Part shown: positions 1 to 8,961 of the stretch, one piece after another
How the letters are laid out: each line of letters starts with the position of its first letter
Numbering within the stretch: position 1 is the stretch's first letter
From: Brevibacterium sp. S111
Lineage (GTDB): Bacteria > Actinomycetota > Actinomycetes > Actinomycetales > Brevibacteriaceae
Assembly (NCBI RefSeq): GCF_004745075.1
Contig: NZ_RHFH01000004.1
Location: forward strand, 186,001 to 250,000
Direction of reading: 5' to 3'
Length of the DNA stretch: 64,000 nt
The notes under the pieces: generated by a model
The model's database searches: none
Seen by the model: the letters and a program-made list of their open reading frames with translations, nothing else
What the model was told of the DNA's origin: nothing
Program-made: the position numbers and the translations under genes

Positions 1-254
1 TGGTGGATGGCCGGTTCGGCCACATTGCCCAAGAGGAGGGAACACACCGTGATGCCGAGCTGACAGATCGCCAGCATCAGCGAGACATGCTCCATCGCGT
101 AGAGCGCGGTCTTCGCGGCAGCCGAGCCTTCGGCGGCGCGCGGTTCGATCTGGGACCGCTTCGCAGCGACCACCGCGAATTCGGCGGCGACGAAGAATGA
201 GTTGCCCAGCAGGAGGACGACCAGCCAGATCAATCCGAGCCAATCGGCGCTCAT
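1..254 (-). CDS. CNNM/CBS-domain membrane protein (CorC/hemolysin-C family), N-terminal fragment
   Basis: Only the first 84 codons are in the window; the gene runs off the left edge. The visible protein begins MSADWLGLIWLVVLLLGNSF and continues with FVAAEFAVVAAKRSQIE, the first transmembrane helix and cytoplasmic edge typical of the CNNM (DUF21) domain, then a second hydrophobic stretch (MLAICQLGITVCSLLLGN). Family members are membrane proteins with cytosolic CBS and CorC_HlyC domains, linked to Mg2+/Co2+ efflux. The ATG overlaps the stop of the upstream CNNM gene by 4 nt (ATGA), so the two are translationally coupled. The CBS half cannot be seen. Confidence 0.85.
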   Translation of the reverse strand, partial: MSADWLGLIWLVVLLLGNSFFVAAEFAVVAAKRSQIEPRAAEGSAAAKTALYAMEHVSLMLAICQLGITVCSLLLGNVAEPAIH

Positions 255-1582
255 CGGCTCTCACCTCCTGTCTCGAAGGCGCTCGCGTCGGTAGCGCGCA
301 ACACCACCCGCAGGCGCTCGATGCGTCGTCCGTGCATCCGCTCGACGCGGATGAGCGCATCATCGGTGCGCACGTGGTCCCCGGGTTCGGGAATCCGCCC
401 GAGTTCCTTGAGCACGAAACCTGCCAAGGTCTCATAGTCAGAATCTTCGGGGATGGTGATCCCGATCGTCGAGGAGATCTCATCGGGGCGCAGCTGGCCG
501 GGCACGATCCAGGACCCGTCGCGGGCCGGTCGCGCCGCGATCCGCATCCGGTCATGCTCATCCGCGACCTCACCGACGAGTTCCTCGACGACGTCTTCGA
601 GGGTGACGACTCCGGCGGTGCCGCCGAATTCGTCGACGACCACCGCCATCTGCAGGCCCGTGGCGCGCAGTTCCATGAGGAGCGGATCGAGCCGCTGGGT
701 CTCTGGGATCTCACGCACCTCGGTCATCAGTCCCCCGGCGTAGGCGTCGTCTCGGTTTGCGGGTGGAACAGCGAACGCCTGCTTGACGTGGACGACGCCG
801 ACGATGTGGTCTTTGTCCTCGGCGGCGACCGGGAACCGGGAGAAGCCGGTGTCTCGTGCCTGCTCGATGATCCTTCGCGCCGTGGTGTCCTTCTCCACGC
901 TCGACATGCGGGTCCGCGGAGTCATGACGTCTTCGGCGGTGCGTTCCGAGAAGCTCAGCGTCCGTTCCAACAGGTCGGCCGTCTGCTCATCGAGCACGCC
1001 TTCCTCCGCGGAGTGGCGCACCAGGGAGGTCAGCTCCTCCGGCGACCGCCCGACCGACCCCTCCTCCTGCGGCTCGATGCCCATGGAGAGCAGGATCTTG
1101 TTGGCCGTGCCGTTGAGGAACGCGATGACGGGTCGGAACACGATCGAGAAGACGTACTGGATCGGAGCGGCGATCCGTCCGGTGGCCAGAGGGACTGCGA
1201 TCGCAAGATTCTTCGGGACGAGCTCACCGAAGATCATCGACGCCACCGTGGAGAAGATGAGAGCGATCGTCAGCGCCAAGGACGCGGAGAGCCCGGGGCC
1301 CACTCCCCACGTTTCGAAGACCGGAGCCAGCAGTCGACCCAGGGACGGTTCCATGAGGTAGCCGGTGAGCAGCGTGGTGATCGTGATGCCGACCTGCGCC
1401 GCCGAGAGCTGGGTGGACAGGTGCGTCATCGAGGCGCGCAGGGTCTTGGCCCCGACGACGCCTTCGTCAACGGCCTTATCGGCCGTATGACGATCGAGGG
1501 TGAGCAGTGAGAACTCGGCCGCGACGAAGAGGCCGGTGCCGAGGATGAGGACCAGGGCAAGGGCAAGGAACAGCCATTCCAT
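251..1582 (-). CDS. CNNM/CBS-domain membrane protein (CorC/hemolysin-C family)
   Basis: A complete 443-aa member of the CNNM transporter family. An N-terminal CNNM (DUF21) domain has about four hydrophobic segments in the first 160 residues (FVAAEFSLL, SAAQVGITITTLLTGY, MIFGELVPKNLA). A CBS pair follows at roughly residues 215-335 (EDVMTPRTRMSSV, VVDEFGGTAGVVTLEDVVEE), and a CorC_HlyC domain closes the protein (about 350-430). The family acts at the cytoplasmic membrane, probably in divalent-cation (Mg2+) export, with the CBS pair binding adenine nucleotides. It is the first gene of a tandem pair with a second CNNM gene overlapping its stop codon. Substrate is inferred from the family. Confidence 0.92.
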   Translation of the reverse strand: MEWLFLALALVLILGTGLFVAAEFSLLTLDRHTADKAVDEGVVGAKTLRASMTHLSTQLSAAQVGITITTLLTGYLMEPSLGRLLAPVFETWGVGPGLSASLALTIALIFSTVASMIFGELVPKNLAIAVPLATGRIAAPIQYVFSIVFRPVIAFLNGTANKILLSMGIEPQEEGSVGRSPEELTSLVRHSAEEGVLDEQTADLLERTLSFSERTAEDVMTPRTRMSSVEKDTTARRIIEQARDTGFSRFPVAAEDKDHIVGVVHVKQAFAVPPANRDDAYAGGLMTEVREIPETQRLDPLLMELRATGLQMAVVVDEFGGTAGVVTLEDVVEELVGEVADEHDRMRIAARPARDGSWIVPGQLRPDEISSTIGITIPEDSDYETLAGFVLKELGRIPEPGDHVRTDDALIRVERMHGRRIERLRVVLRATDASAFETGGESR

Positions 1583-1668
1583 CAGCGACTGTCCTCGCTC
1601 CGTGCAGACCGAAGATCACAGTAGGTGAAGTGACGGACCCTCACGGGGTGAGGATCATCATCTGGGGC

Positions 1669-1685
1669 GCCGGCTTCCCGCCGGC
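1669..1685 (-). terminator. Weak GC hairpin downstream of guaB1
   Basis: A 6-bp perfect stem (GCCGGC, loop of five, GCCGGC) lies about 30 bp past the guaB1 stop, with a second small hairpin (CCTCAC-GGG-GTGAGG, 1639-1653) further on. There is no T-tract, so intrinsic termination is uncertain. Confidence 0.35.
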
Positions 1686-1713
1686 CGAGACTGTCACTGT
1701 GCATGAACTGATC

Positions 1714-3171
1714 TTACCAACTTCCCGACAGCGGGCGGCCCTCTTCGTATCCGGCAGCGCTTTGGACTCCGACGGCGGCCACCCGCGCGAATTCCGCGAG
1801 ATCGCCGGCGCCGGCGTAGGTGAAGGAGCTGCGCACTCCCGACGTGATTCCGTCGAGCAGGTCCTCGACTCCGGGAGACTCGGGATCGATGTACATGGTT
1901 GACGACGAGATGCCCTCTTCGAACAGCCCCTTCCGGGCCCGTGCGAACGCCGTCTCCGACCGAGTGCGGTTGGCCACCGCTCGGGCCGAAGCCATGCCGA
2001 AGCTCTCCTTGTACTTCCTGCCTTCGCCGTCGACCAGGAGGTCCCCCGGCGATTCGTGCGTACCCGCGAACCAGGAACCGACCATCACCTGCGAGGCCCC
2101 GGCGGCCAACGCGAGAGCGACATCGCGGGGATAGCGCACTCCCCCGTCGGCCCAGACGTGGGCGCCGAGCTCCCGAGCCGCCTCGGCGCATTCGAGTACG
2201 GCGGAGAACTGCGGGCGACCGACAGCTGTCATCATGCGTGTCGTACACATCGCACCCGGCCCCACACCGACCTTGACGATCTGGGCCCCGGCCGCCACGA
2301 GGTCGCGGACACCGTCGGCGGTGACGACGTTGCCGGCGACGATCGGCACCCCGAGGTCCGCCTCGGCGATCGAAGACAGCGTGTCGAGCATCTTCACCTG
2401 GTGGCCGTGGGCGGTGTCGACGACGAGGACGTCGGCGCCGGCCTCGACGAGGGCACTCGCGCGTTCGACGGCAGCACCGTTGACGCCGATGGCCACGGCG
2501 ATCTTGAGACGGCCCCGCTCATCGACGTTCGGCGTGTAGATCGACGACCGCAGCAGCGACTTCGGCGTCAGCGAACCCAATACCGTGTTCGCATCATCGA
2601 CGACAGCGGCGAATTCGGCCCGCGAGTCGGTCATCGATTCGAACAGCGACTCCAGCTGCGCATCATCGGACCAGTCGATCTCGGAGGCGCGGATGACATG
2701 GGGTGAGGAGTCGAGGAGCTCGGCGACCGAGGTGAACCGGTCGACGCCGCGCAGATCGGCGGCGTTGATGATGCCTTCGAGTCGTCCGGCCGAGTCGACG
2801 ACGACGCCGAATCCGTGGGGACGCTTCGCCAGCACATGCAGGGCGTTGAGCACCGTGTCCTCCGGCGCGAAGCGCAGAGCCGATTCGAAGATCCGGTCCC
2901 GGCTCTTGACCCAGGAGATGGTGTCCTTCGCGGCGGTGAGCGGAATGTCCTGGGGCAGCACAGCCAGTCCGCCCCGGCGAGCCATCGTCTCGGCCATCCG
3001 GCGTCCGGACACAGCGGTCATGTTCGCGGCCACGAGCGGTGTCGTCGACCCCGTCGGATCGGTCGTGGTGAGGTCGACTTCGAACCGGGACGTCAACGAT
3101 GACGAGTTCGGGACGAGGAAGACATCGGAGTAGGTCAGATCGCTGTTCGGGTCATTTGAGATGAAACGCAT
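1714..3171 (-). CDS. guaB1: GuaB1 family IMP dehydrogenase-related protein (probable GMP reductase)
   Basis: A 485-aa protein of the IMPDH/GMPR TIM-barrel family with a CBS pair inserted at about residues 95-200. The catalytic-loop cysteine is visible in [13 protein letters not shown], with the phosphate-binding region before it ([17 protein letters not shown]) and after it ([19 protein letters not shown]). In mycobacteria the GuaB1 paralogue lacks IMPDH activity and works as a CBS-regulated GMP reductase (purine salvage, NADPH-dependent GMP to IMP). This protein looks like that clade. The start is placed at the ATG reading [11 protein letters not shown] because the family starts there; the frame stays open 12 codons upstream. 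It is divergent from kgd across about 100 bp. Confidence 0.87.
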   Translation of the reverse strand: MRFISNDPNSDLTYSDVFLVPNSSSLTSRFEVDLTTTDPTGSTTPLVAANMTAVSGRRMAETMARRGGLAVLPQDIPLTAAKDTISWVKSRDRIFESALRFAPEDTVLNALHVLAKRPHGFGVVVDSAGRLEGIINAADLRGVDRFTSVAELLDSSPHVIRASEIDWSDDAQLESLFESMTDSRAEFAAVVDDANTVLGSLTPKSLLRSSIYTPNVDERGRLKIAVAIGVNGAAVERASALVEAGADVLVVDTAHGHQVKMLDTLSSIAEADLGVPIVAGNVVTADGVRDLVAAGAQIVKVGVGPGAMCTTRMMTAVGRPQFSAVLECAEAARELGAHVWADGGVRYPRDVALALAAGASQVMVGSWFAGTHESPGDLLVDGEGRKYKESFGMASARAVANRTRSETAFARARKGLFEEGISSSTMYIDPESPGVEDLLDGITSGVRSSFTYAGAGDLAEFARVAAVGVQSAAGYEEGRPLSGSW

Positions 3172-3214
3172 AACACTATTGTCCCCTATGTGCACATTGC
3201 AGGGCACATCGCGT

Positions 3215-3220
3215 TAGGCT
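3215..3220 (+). promoter_or_regulatory. -10 hexamer for kgd
   Basis: TAGGCT lies 53 nt upstream of the kgd GTG, in the guaB1/kgd divergent region. It matches the TAGNCT form recurring before genes in this window. No good -35 was found at 16-18 nt, and a leader of about 45 nt is implied. Confidence 0.45.
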
Positions 3221-3273
3221 GGGTGTTGTCGTTAAGCAGCAAGTCTTGAATCAGGAAGTAGGCGATCAACGCC

Positions 3274-6200
3274 GTGTCCGTCAATACTCCGAACCGCACC
3301 GTTGAAGACTTCGGGTCGAACGAGTGGCTGGTCGAGGAATTGTATGAGCAGTACAAGTCAGATAAGAACTCCGTCGACAAGTCCTGGTGGCCGTTCTTCG
3401 ACAAGTACGAGAAGAACAGCGGCGGCGCGAAGCCGGCCGCTGACAAGTCCGCTGCGAAGCAGGAGGCGGAGCCGACTGCGAAGAAGTCGGAGGCGAAGTC
3501 CTCTGCCCCCGCTGCGGCACAGACGACCTCACGTGAGACCTCTCGCGGGGTCTCACCGTCTTCGGCCGAGTCCGAGACGCTGAAGGCCGAGACGAAGTCC
3601 GTGCCCCAGGTCTCGGCCAAAGACACCGAGCCCAAGCCCGCCCCGGAGGAGACGATCACTCCGCTGCGCGGCCCCGCCAAGCTCATCGCCAAGAACATGG
3701 ATGACTCAATCGAGGTGCCCACCGCCACCTCGGTGCGGGCACTGCCTGCCAAGGCGCTCATCGACAACCGCATCGTCATCAACTCACACCTCAAGCGCAC
3801 CCGCGGCGGCAAGGTCTCCTTCACCCACCTGATCGGCTTCGCCGTCATCCGGGCACTGAAGAACTTCCCTTCGCAGAACGTCTCCTACGATGTCCGCGAC
3901 GGCAAGCCCGTGATGATCTCGCCGGCCCACATCAACTTCGGGCTGGCCATCGACGTGCCGAAGAAGGACGGCTCGCGCACCCTGCTGGTGCCGAACGTCA
4001 AGAAGGCCGAGACCTTGACCTTCCGCCAGTTCGTCGATGCCTATGACGGCCTCGTCGACAAGGCTCGCAAGGGCAAGCTGACCGCCGACGACTTCGCCGG
4101 CACCACTGTGTCCCTGACCAACCCCGGCGGCATCGGCACCGTCCACTCAGTGCCGCGTCTGACCAAGGGCCAGGGCTGCATCATCGGCGTCGGAGCACTC
4201 GACTACCCGGCCGAGTTCCAGGGCGCGAGCCAGCAGACCATCAACTCCCTGGCCGTGTCCAAGGTGCTGACCCTGACCTCGACCTATGACCATCGCGTCA
4301 TCCAGGGCGCCGGTTCCGGTGAGTTCCTCAAACTCGTGCACAGCTACCTGCTGGGTGAGGACGGATTCTACGATGACGTCTTCGAGTCCCTGCGCCTGCC
4401 GTATGAGCCTGTGCGCTGGGTCCCCGACGTCTCGGCCGAAGACCAGGACGACGTCAACAAGACCGCGCGTGTCATCGAGCTCATCGATGCCTATCGCACC
4501 CGCGGTCATCTCATGGCCAACATCGATCCGCTGGTCTACCGTCAGCGTTCGCACCCGGACCTCGACATCAACCAGCACGGTCTGACCCTGTGGGACCTCG
4601 AACGCGAGTTCCCCACCGGCGGCTTCGGCGCCAAACCGATGATGCCCTTCCGCAGCATCCTCGGACTGCTGCGCGAAAGCTACTGCCGGACCATCGGCTT
4701 CGAGTACATGCACATCGCCGACCCGGTCCAGCGCCGCTGGTTCCAGTCGAAGATCGAGATTCCGCATCAGGAGCTGACCCGGTCGGAACAGGGCCACATC
4801 CTCGGTCGTCTCAACGCTGCAGAGGCATTCGAGACCTTCCTGCAGACGAAGTACATCGGACAGAAGCGGTTCAGCCTCGAAGGCGGAGAGTCCGCGATCG
4901 TCCTGCTCGACGAGATCCTCAACCAGTCCGCTGACACCGGGCTCGACGAGGTCGCGATCGGAATGGCCCACCGCGGACGCCTCAACGTGCTCACGAACAT
5001 CGCCGGGAAGAGCTACGCGCAGGTCTTCCAGGAGTTCGACGGCACCATGTCCCCCGACAGCGTGCAGGGATCCGGTGACGTCAAGTACCACCTCGGCACG
5101 CAGGGTTCCTTCACCTCGCCGTCGGGCAACACCACCGGCGTCTACGTCGCGGCCAACCCCAGCCACCTCGAGACCGTCGACCCGGTCCTCGAAGGCATCG
5201 TCCGCGCCAAGCAGGACCTCATCGACCAGGGTGAGGCCGGCTTCTCCGTGCTGCCGGTTCTCGTCCACGGAGATGCCGCCTTCGCCGGTCAGGGCGTGGT
5301 CACCGAGACGCTCAACCTCTCGGAGCTGCGCGGCTATCGCACCGGCGGAACCGTTCACGTCATCATCAACAACCAGGTCGGGTTCACCACTCCCCCCGCC
5401 TCGGCGCGATCATCCTTCTACTGCACGGACGTGGCCAAGTCGATCAACGCCCCGATCTTCCACGTCAACGGAGATGACCCCGAGGCGGTCGTTCGGGCCG
5501 CACGACTGGCCTTCGAATACCGGCAGGAATTCAATCGGGACGTCGTCATCGACCTCGTGTGCTACCGCCGCCGCGGTCACAACGAGGGCGACGACCCGTC
5601 GATGACTCAGCCGCTGATGTACTCGCTCATCGAGAAGAAGGGTTCGGTGCGCAAGCTCTACACCGAGTCGCTCGTGGGCAGGAAGTGCATCACCGACGAA
5701 GAAGCCGCCGAGGCGCTCAAGGACTACCAGTCGAAGCTGGAATCGGCATTCGCCGAGACCAAGGAGGCCGAGACCGGTCCCTACGAGGGCGAAGCGTTCA
5801 ACGCTCCCTACGAGCCCAGCGACATCGAGACCTTCAACGATGCCGAGACGGCGATCAGCTCCGAGATGCTCCAACGCATCGGTGAGGCCTTCGCCGAAGT
5901 GCCCGAGGGCTTCACGGTGCACAAGAAGCTGCGGGCGCTGCTCGAGAAGCGCAAGGAGATGTCGCTGACCGGTGGCATCGACTGGGGCTTCGCCGAACTC
6001 ATCGCCTTCGGTTCGCTGCTCATGGACGGCGTGCCCGTGCGTCTGGCCGGCCAGGATTCGCGCCGCGGAACCTTCGTCCAGCGCCACTCAGTGCTCATCG
6101 ACGCCGTCAACGGCAACGAGTGGACTCCGCTGCAGAACCTCACCGAGGATCAGGCCCGCTTCTGGGTCTACGATTCCCTGCTCAGTGAGTACGCGGCTGT

Positions 6201-6999
6201 CGGCTTCGAGTACGGCTACTCCGTCCAGCGCAAGGACGCCCTCGTGGCGTGGGAGGCTCAGTTCGGTGACTTCGCACAGGGTGCGCAGTCGGTCATCGAC
6301 GAGTTCATCTCCTCTTCCGAGCAGAAGTGGCAGCAGAACTCCGGTGTCATCATGCTGCTGCCCCACGGATACGAAGGACAGGGACCCGACCACTCCTCGG
6401 GCCGCATCGAGCGGTACCTGCAGCTGTGCGCCGAGTCGAATATGACGGTCGCCTACCCGTCGTCCGGTGCTTCGTACTTCCACCTGCTGCGTCGCCACGC
6501 CGCGACGACGAACAAGCGTCCGCTCATCGTCTTCACTCCGAAGTCGATGCTGCGGCTCAAGGCCGCGGCGAACTCCCCGGAGGAATTCACCTCGGGCAAG
6601 TTCGAAACCGTCATCGACGATAAGGATGTCGACGCTTCGCAGGTCGAGCGCGTCGTCCTCGTCTCCGGCAAGCTCTACTGGGAGCTCAAGGCCAAGCGGG
6701 ACAAGGACAACGACACGAAGATGGCGCTCGTGCGTCTCGAGCAGCTCTACCCGCTCGACGAAGCCGCCATCACCGCCGTCCTCGACCGTTTCCCGGCCGA
6801 TGCGGAGGTCGTCTGGGCGCAGGAGGAGCCGGAGAACCAGGGCGCATGGCCGTTCATGGCTCTCAACCTGCCTCAGCTCCTCGGCGGTCGCGAAGTCAAT
6901 GTCATCTCGCGTGCGGCCTCTGCCGCCACGTCGACGGGACTCAAGCACTTCCATGAGGTGCAGCAGAAGGAACTCGTCGAGCGGATCTTCAGCCGGTGA
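3274..6999 (+). CDS. kgd: Multifunctional 2-oxoglutarate metabolism enzyme (E2o acyltransferase-E1o dehydrogenase/decarboxylase fusion)
   Basis: A 1241-aa protein with the actinobacterial Kgd/OdhA architecture: a short N-terminal E1o segment (WLVEELYEQYKSDK), an Ala/Lys/Glu-rich linker (about residues 50-115), an E2 acyltransferase core with the catalytic DHRVIQG near residue 340, and a full thiamine-diphosphate E1o domain (HGDAAFAGQGVV and INNQVGFTT near 665-705; HGYEGQGPDHSSGR in the transketolase-like half). The family converts 2-oxoglutarate to succinyl-CoA together with E2p/E3, or decarboxylates it to succinic semialdehyde. No lipoyl domain is present, as expected for this fusion. It is probably controlled by a GarA/OdhI-type FHA protein, which is not in the window. 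The start is GTG after an AGGA-rich stretch. The stop overlaps the next gene (GTGA). Confidence 0.95.
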   Translation: MSVNTPNRTVEDFGSNEWLVEELYEQYKSDKNSVDKSWWPFFDKYEKNSGGAKPAADKSAAKQEAEPTAKKSEAKSSAPAAAQTTSRETSRGVSPSSAESETLKAETKSVPQVSAKDTEPKPAPEETITPLRGPAKLIAKNMDDSIEVPTATSVRALPAKALIDNRIVINSHLKRTRGGKVSFTHLIGFAVIRALKNFPSQNVSYDVRDGKPVMISPAHINFGLAIDVPKKDGSRTLLVPNVKKAETLTFRQFVDAYDGLVDKARKGKLTADDFAGTTVSLTNPGGIGTVHSVPRLTKGQGCIIGVGALDYPAEFQGASQQTINSLAVSKVLTLTSTYDHRVIQGAGSGEFLKLVHSYLLGEDGFYDDVFESLRLPYEPVRWVPDVSAEDQDDVNKTARVIELIDAYRTRGHLMANIDPLVYRQRSHPDLDINQHGLTLWDLEREFPTGGFGAKPMMPFRSILGLLRESYCRTIGFEYMHIADPVQRRWFQSKIEIPHQELTRSEQGHILGRLNAAEAFETFLQTKYIGQKRFSLEGGESAIVLLDEILNQSADTGLDEVAIGMAHRGRLNVLTNIAGKSYAQVFQEFDGTMSPDSVQGSGDVKYHLGTQGSFTSPSGNTTGVYVAANPSHLETVDPVLEGIVRAKQDLIDQGEAGFSVLPVLVHGDAAFAGQGVVTETLNLSELRGYRTGGTVHVIINNQVGFTTPPASARSSFYCTDVAKSINAPIFHVNGDDPEAVVRAARLAFEYRQEFNRDVVIDLVCYRRRGHNEGDDPSMTQPLMYSLIEKKGSVRKLYTESLVGRKCITDEEAAEALKDYQSKLESAFAETKEAETGPYEGEAFNAPYEPSDIETFNDAETAISSEMLQRIGEAFAEVPEGFTVHKKLRALLEKRKEMSLTGGIDWGFAELIAFGSLLMDGVPVRLAGQDSRRGTFVQRHSVLIDAVNGNEWTPLQNLTEDQARFWVYDSLLSEYAAVGFEYGYSVQRKDALVAWEAQFGDFAQGAQSVIDEFISSSEQKWQQNSGVIMLLPHGYEGQGPDHSSGRIERYLQLCAESNMTVAYPSSGASYFHLLRRHAATTNKRPLIVFTPKSMLRLKAAANSPEEFTSGKFETVIDDKDVDASQVERVVLVSGKLYWELKAKRDKDNDTKMALVRLEQLYPLDEAAITAVLDRFPADAEVVWAQEEPENQGAWPFMALNLPQLLGGREVNVISRAASAATSTGLKHFHEVQQKELVERIFSR

Positions 7000-7610
7000 G
7001 CAGCGACGTCTCCACAACCATCGCCGTGGTCGGCGGCCCTCTGGTCGCCGGCCACGGTGATGGTCGTGGTCTCGGATGGGTCGGCAGGGTCACGGCCAGG
7101 ACCCTGCCGAGCCTGCCCGAGCTGAAGGTCTATCCGCTGGCAGTGCCCGCCGAGGACTCTGCGGGCCTCCATGCCCGCACCATCGCCGAGGCCTCGCTGC
7201 GGTTCACCCCCGACGGAGACAATCGTCTTGTCCTGGCCCTGGGGTCCGGTGACCTCGATACGGGACGTTCCGTGGCCCGGGCCCGGCTCGATGTGGCCAA
7301 TATCCTCGACGAGGCCCTGGCCCGCAAGGTCTCGACGTTCGTGCTCGGGCCCCCACCTGAGCACGACGGTGACCGCAATCGCCGCATCGCCGAGCTCAAT
7401 GCGAGCTTCTCCGATGTGGCCAAGAGGCGCGGCATCACCTATGTCGACACCTTCACTCCCCTTCTCGGCCATCCCGTCTGGCAGCGTGAGGTCGCGTCTT
7501 CGCGCGAGCATCTGCCGGCACAGGAAGGGTACGGTCTGCTGGCCTGGCTCGTCCTGCACCGCGGATGGTTCGGCTGGCTGGGAGTCCAGGACGTCCTCGG
7601 CGACAGCTGA
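6996..7610 (+). CDS. SGNH/GDSL-hydrolase-like protein lacking the catalytic serine
   Basis: A 204-aa cytosolic protein coupled to kgd by a 4-nt GTGA overlap. The fold signature of SGNH esterases can be followed: block I at the N-terminus (IAVVGGPLVAGHGDGRGLGW, where family members read GDSxTxGxG), block III (ALGSGDLD, normally GxND) and block V (SREHLPAQEGYGLL, normally DxxHP..GY). The block I serine is replaced (GGP instead of GDS) and the block III asparagine is missing, while the block V histidine remains. Hydrolase activity is therefore doubtful, although the gene keeps its place in the kgd operon. No signal peptide is seen. Assignment rests on motif spacing only. Confidence 0.65.
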   Translation: MSSDVSTTIAVVGGPLVAGHGDGRGLGWVGRVTARTLPSLPELKVYPLAVPAEDSAGLHARTIAEASLRFTPDGDNRLVLALGSGDLDTGRSVARARLDVANILDEALARKVSTFVLGPPPEHDGDRNRRIAELNASFSDVAKRRGITYVDTFTPLLGHPVWQREVASSREHLPAQEGYGLLAWLVLHRGWFGWLGVQDVLGDS

Positions 7611-7671
7611 GACTCGAAATCCGTCCGCTCTGCGGTGGGGCGAAGACGAGGTCAACGACTTCGTGATGACT

Positions 7672-7700
7672 TTGCCCTGCTCAGACGATCATGAGATAAT
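7672..7700 (+). promoter_or_regulatory. SigA-type promoter of the bL37 gene
   Basis: TTGCCC (7672-7677) and GATAAT (7695-7700) are separated by 17 nt, a near-consensus housekeeping promoter about 25 nt before the ribosomal-protein start codon. Confidence 0.7.
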
Positions 7701-7725
7701 GAACCGTCTATTGAAGGAGATCACC

Positions 7726-7800
7726 ATGAGCAAGCGTGGCCGCAAGCGTCGCGATCGCCGCCGTAACAAAGCAAACCACGGCAAGCGTCCGAACAGCTGA
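7726..7800 (+). CDS. Ribosomal protein bL37 (24 aa)
   Basis: A tiny, very basic 24-residue ORF (starts MSKRGRKRRDRRRNKANH, ends GKRPNS) of the kind described as bL37, an actinobacteria-specific protein of the large ribosomal subunit. It has a strong ribosome binding site (GAAGGAGA, 6 nt before the ATG), a near-consensus promoter and a strong terminator, so it is a complete monocistronic unit. The ending ANHGKRPN is what I remember of the family. The neighbouring sigR-rsrA operon points toward it. Functional assignment is from recall of the family, not a search. Confidence 0.75.
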   Translation: MSKRGRKRRDRRRNKANHGKRPNS

Positions 7801-7821
7801 TTCACTGATTCGCTCAGTGAA
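7801..7821. repeat. Perfect 8-bp hairpin after the bL37 stop
   Basis: TTCACTGA, five-nt loop, TCAGTGAA begins directly after the bL37 stop codon. It lies just before the larger terminator stem and may protect the mRNA 3' end or help termination. Confidence 0.5.
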
Positions 7822-7825
7822 TGAC

Positions 7826-7861
7826 GAGGGCGGGAAGAGATTCGTTTCTCTTCCCGCCCTC
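7826..7861. terminator. Bidirectional terminator between bL37 and rsrA
   Basis: A perfect 15-bp stem (GAGGGCGGGAAGAGA and its complement) with a 6-nt loop, between convergent genes. T-rich bases flank the loop rather than the 3' side, but stem strength and position support termination for both genes. Confidence 0.8.
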
Positions 7862-7892
7862 TTCTACTCGTTTCAGGCTCAAGCCATCCGGC

Positions 7893-8162
7893 TCAGACTC
7901 CCGGCCAGCTGTTCTGTTCGAGCGCGATCCGCTGCCGGATCTTCTCCCGCAGCCCCATCGGTGCCCGGTCGTGGCTGCAGGAACGACGAACAAGCTCCTT
8001 GAGCAGCGCTTCGATCTCATACTCGTCGTGGCATGAAGGACACTGATCGAGGTGAATGGAGATCTCACGGATCTCCGTCGTCGTCAGTTCGCCGTCCAGA
8101 TAATGGTAGATGCGCATCAGAGACTCGGCCCTGACGCTTTCGCAACATCCTTCGTCTCTCAT
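7893..8162 (-). CDS. rsrA: Mycothiol-system anti-sigma factor RsrA (zinc-binding)
   Basis: An 89-aa ZAS-family anti-sigma factor. The zinc/redox motif HLDQCPSC places His37, Cys41 and Cys44 at the same numbers as in Streptomyces RsrA, with additional cysteines at 6 and 7. The family holds SigR inactive in the reduced Zn-bound state. Disulfide stress oxidises the cysteines, releases zinc and frees SigR. The start ATG overlaps the sigR stop (ATGA), so the regulator is made in proportion to its sigma factor. Confidence 0.93.
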   Translation of the reverse strand: MRDEGCCESVRAESLMRIYHYLDGELTTTEIREISIHLDQCPSCHDEYEIEALLKELVRRSCSHDRAPMGLREKIRQRIALEQNSWPGV

Positions 8163-8815
8163 TTCGCACCTCCCTCCGGACTCACGAAACCACGTTCGGC
8201 GGCGTAGTCGGCGAGCATCTCCCGCAGTTGGCGACGCCCACGGTGCAGACGCGACATCACTGTGCCGATCGGGGTCTCCATGATCTCGGCGATCTCCTTG
8301 TAGGGCAGACCCTCGACATCGGCATAGTAGACGACCATGCGGAAGTCCTCAGGCAGCGCCGAGAGAGCTTCCTTCACGTCGTTGTCGGGCAGATGGTCGA
8401 GCGCTTCGAGTTCGGCGGAGCGACCGCCCGAGGACGAGTGGCTGTCCGCTTGGGCGATCTGCCAGTCCTCGATGTCCTCGCTGCCGTGTTCCTTCGGCTG
8501 ACGCTGCTTCTTCCGATAGTTGTTGATGAAGGTGTTCGTCAGGATCCGGTACAGCCAGGCCTTGAGGTTGGTGCCGGGCTTGTACTGATGGAAAGCCGCG
8601 TACGCCTTCGCGTAGGCTTCCTGTACGAGATCTTCGGCGTCAGCCGGATTGCGGGTCATGCGCAGCGCAGCCGCATAGAGCTGATTGACATATTCCAGAG
8701 CATCCCGCTCGAACCGCTGCGACCTCTCCGCAGCGGTTTCCGGGACTTCTTTGACTGATTCGGTCATCGCAGTCAATGGTACGCCCGTTCTCTCCAGGAC
8801 GGCAGTGGCGCTCAT
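8159..8815 (-). CDS. sigR: RNA polymerase ECF sigma factor SigR/SigH (thiol-oxidative stress)
   Basis: A 218-aa ECF sigma factor of the SigR/SigH clade. Region 2 is visible ([17 protein letters not shown], then [20 protein letters not shown]) and so is region 4 ([29 protein letters not shown]). It directs RNA polymerase to thioredoxin, mycothiol and proteostasis genes during thiol stress. I place the start at the ATG reading [11 protein letters not shown], preceded by GAAGGGAAGG, rather than at upstream in-frame codons. It is co-transcribed with rsrA, and a SigR-type promoter is found upstream, so autoregulation is likely. Confidence 0.92.
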   Translation of the reverse strand: MSATAVLERTGVPLTAMTESVKEVPETAAERSQRFERDALEYVNQLYAAALRMTRNPADAEDLVQEAYAKAYAAFHQYKPGTNLKAWLYRILTNTFINNYRKKQRQPKEHGSEDIEDWQIAQADSHSSSGGRSAELEALDHLPDNDVKEALSALPEDFRMVVYYADVEGLPYKEIAEIMETPIGTVMSRLHRGRRQLREMLADYAAERGFVSPEGGAK

Positions 8816-8879
8816 AGACCTTCCCTTCTGCCTGTCGATTCGCGACGGGTTCGACCCGCCGAATAGCATCACTGTGTTC

Positions 8880-8907
8880 AACATCGGACCGAGGTCCCAC
8901 TATTCCC
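8880..8907 (-). promoter_or_regulatory. SigR-dependent promoter of sigR-rsrA
   Basis: On the minus strand GGGAAT (8902-8907) is followed after 19 nt by GTT (8880-8882). The SigR/SigH consensus is GGAAT, 18-19 nt, GTT. The predicted transcription start lies about 55 nt before the chosen sigR start codon, consistent with positive autoregulation. Confidence 0.7.
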
Positions 8908-8961
8908 GGATCAGCGGTTATGCTTGCCATTGAGATGCCCGCCACTGAAGGAAGGACCACC

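Noticed and set aside
197-1510. 437-aa open frame on the plus strand opposite the CNNM gene
   Set aside because: Shadow of a real minus-strand gene; no recognisable protein sequence, high-GC third-position artefact.
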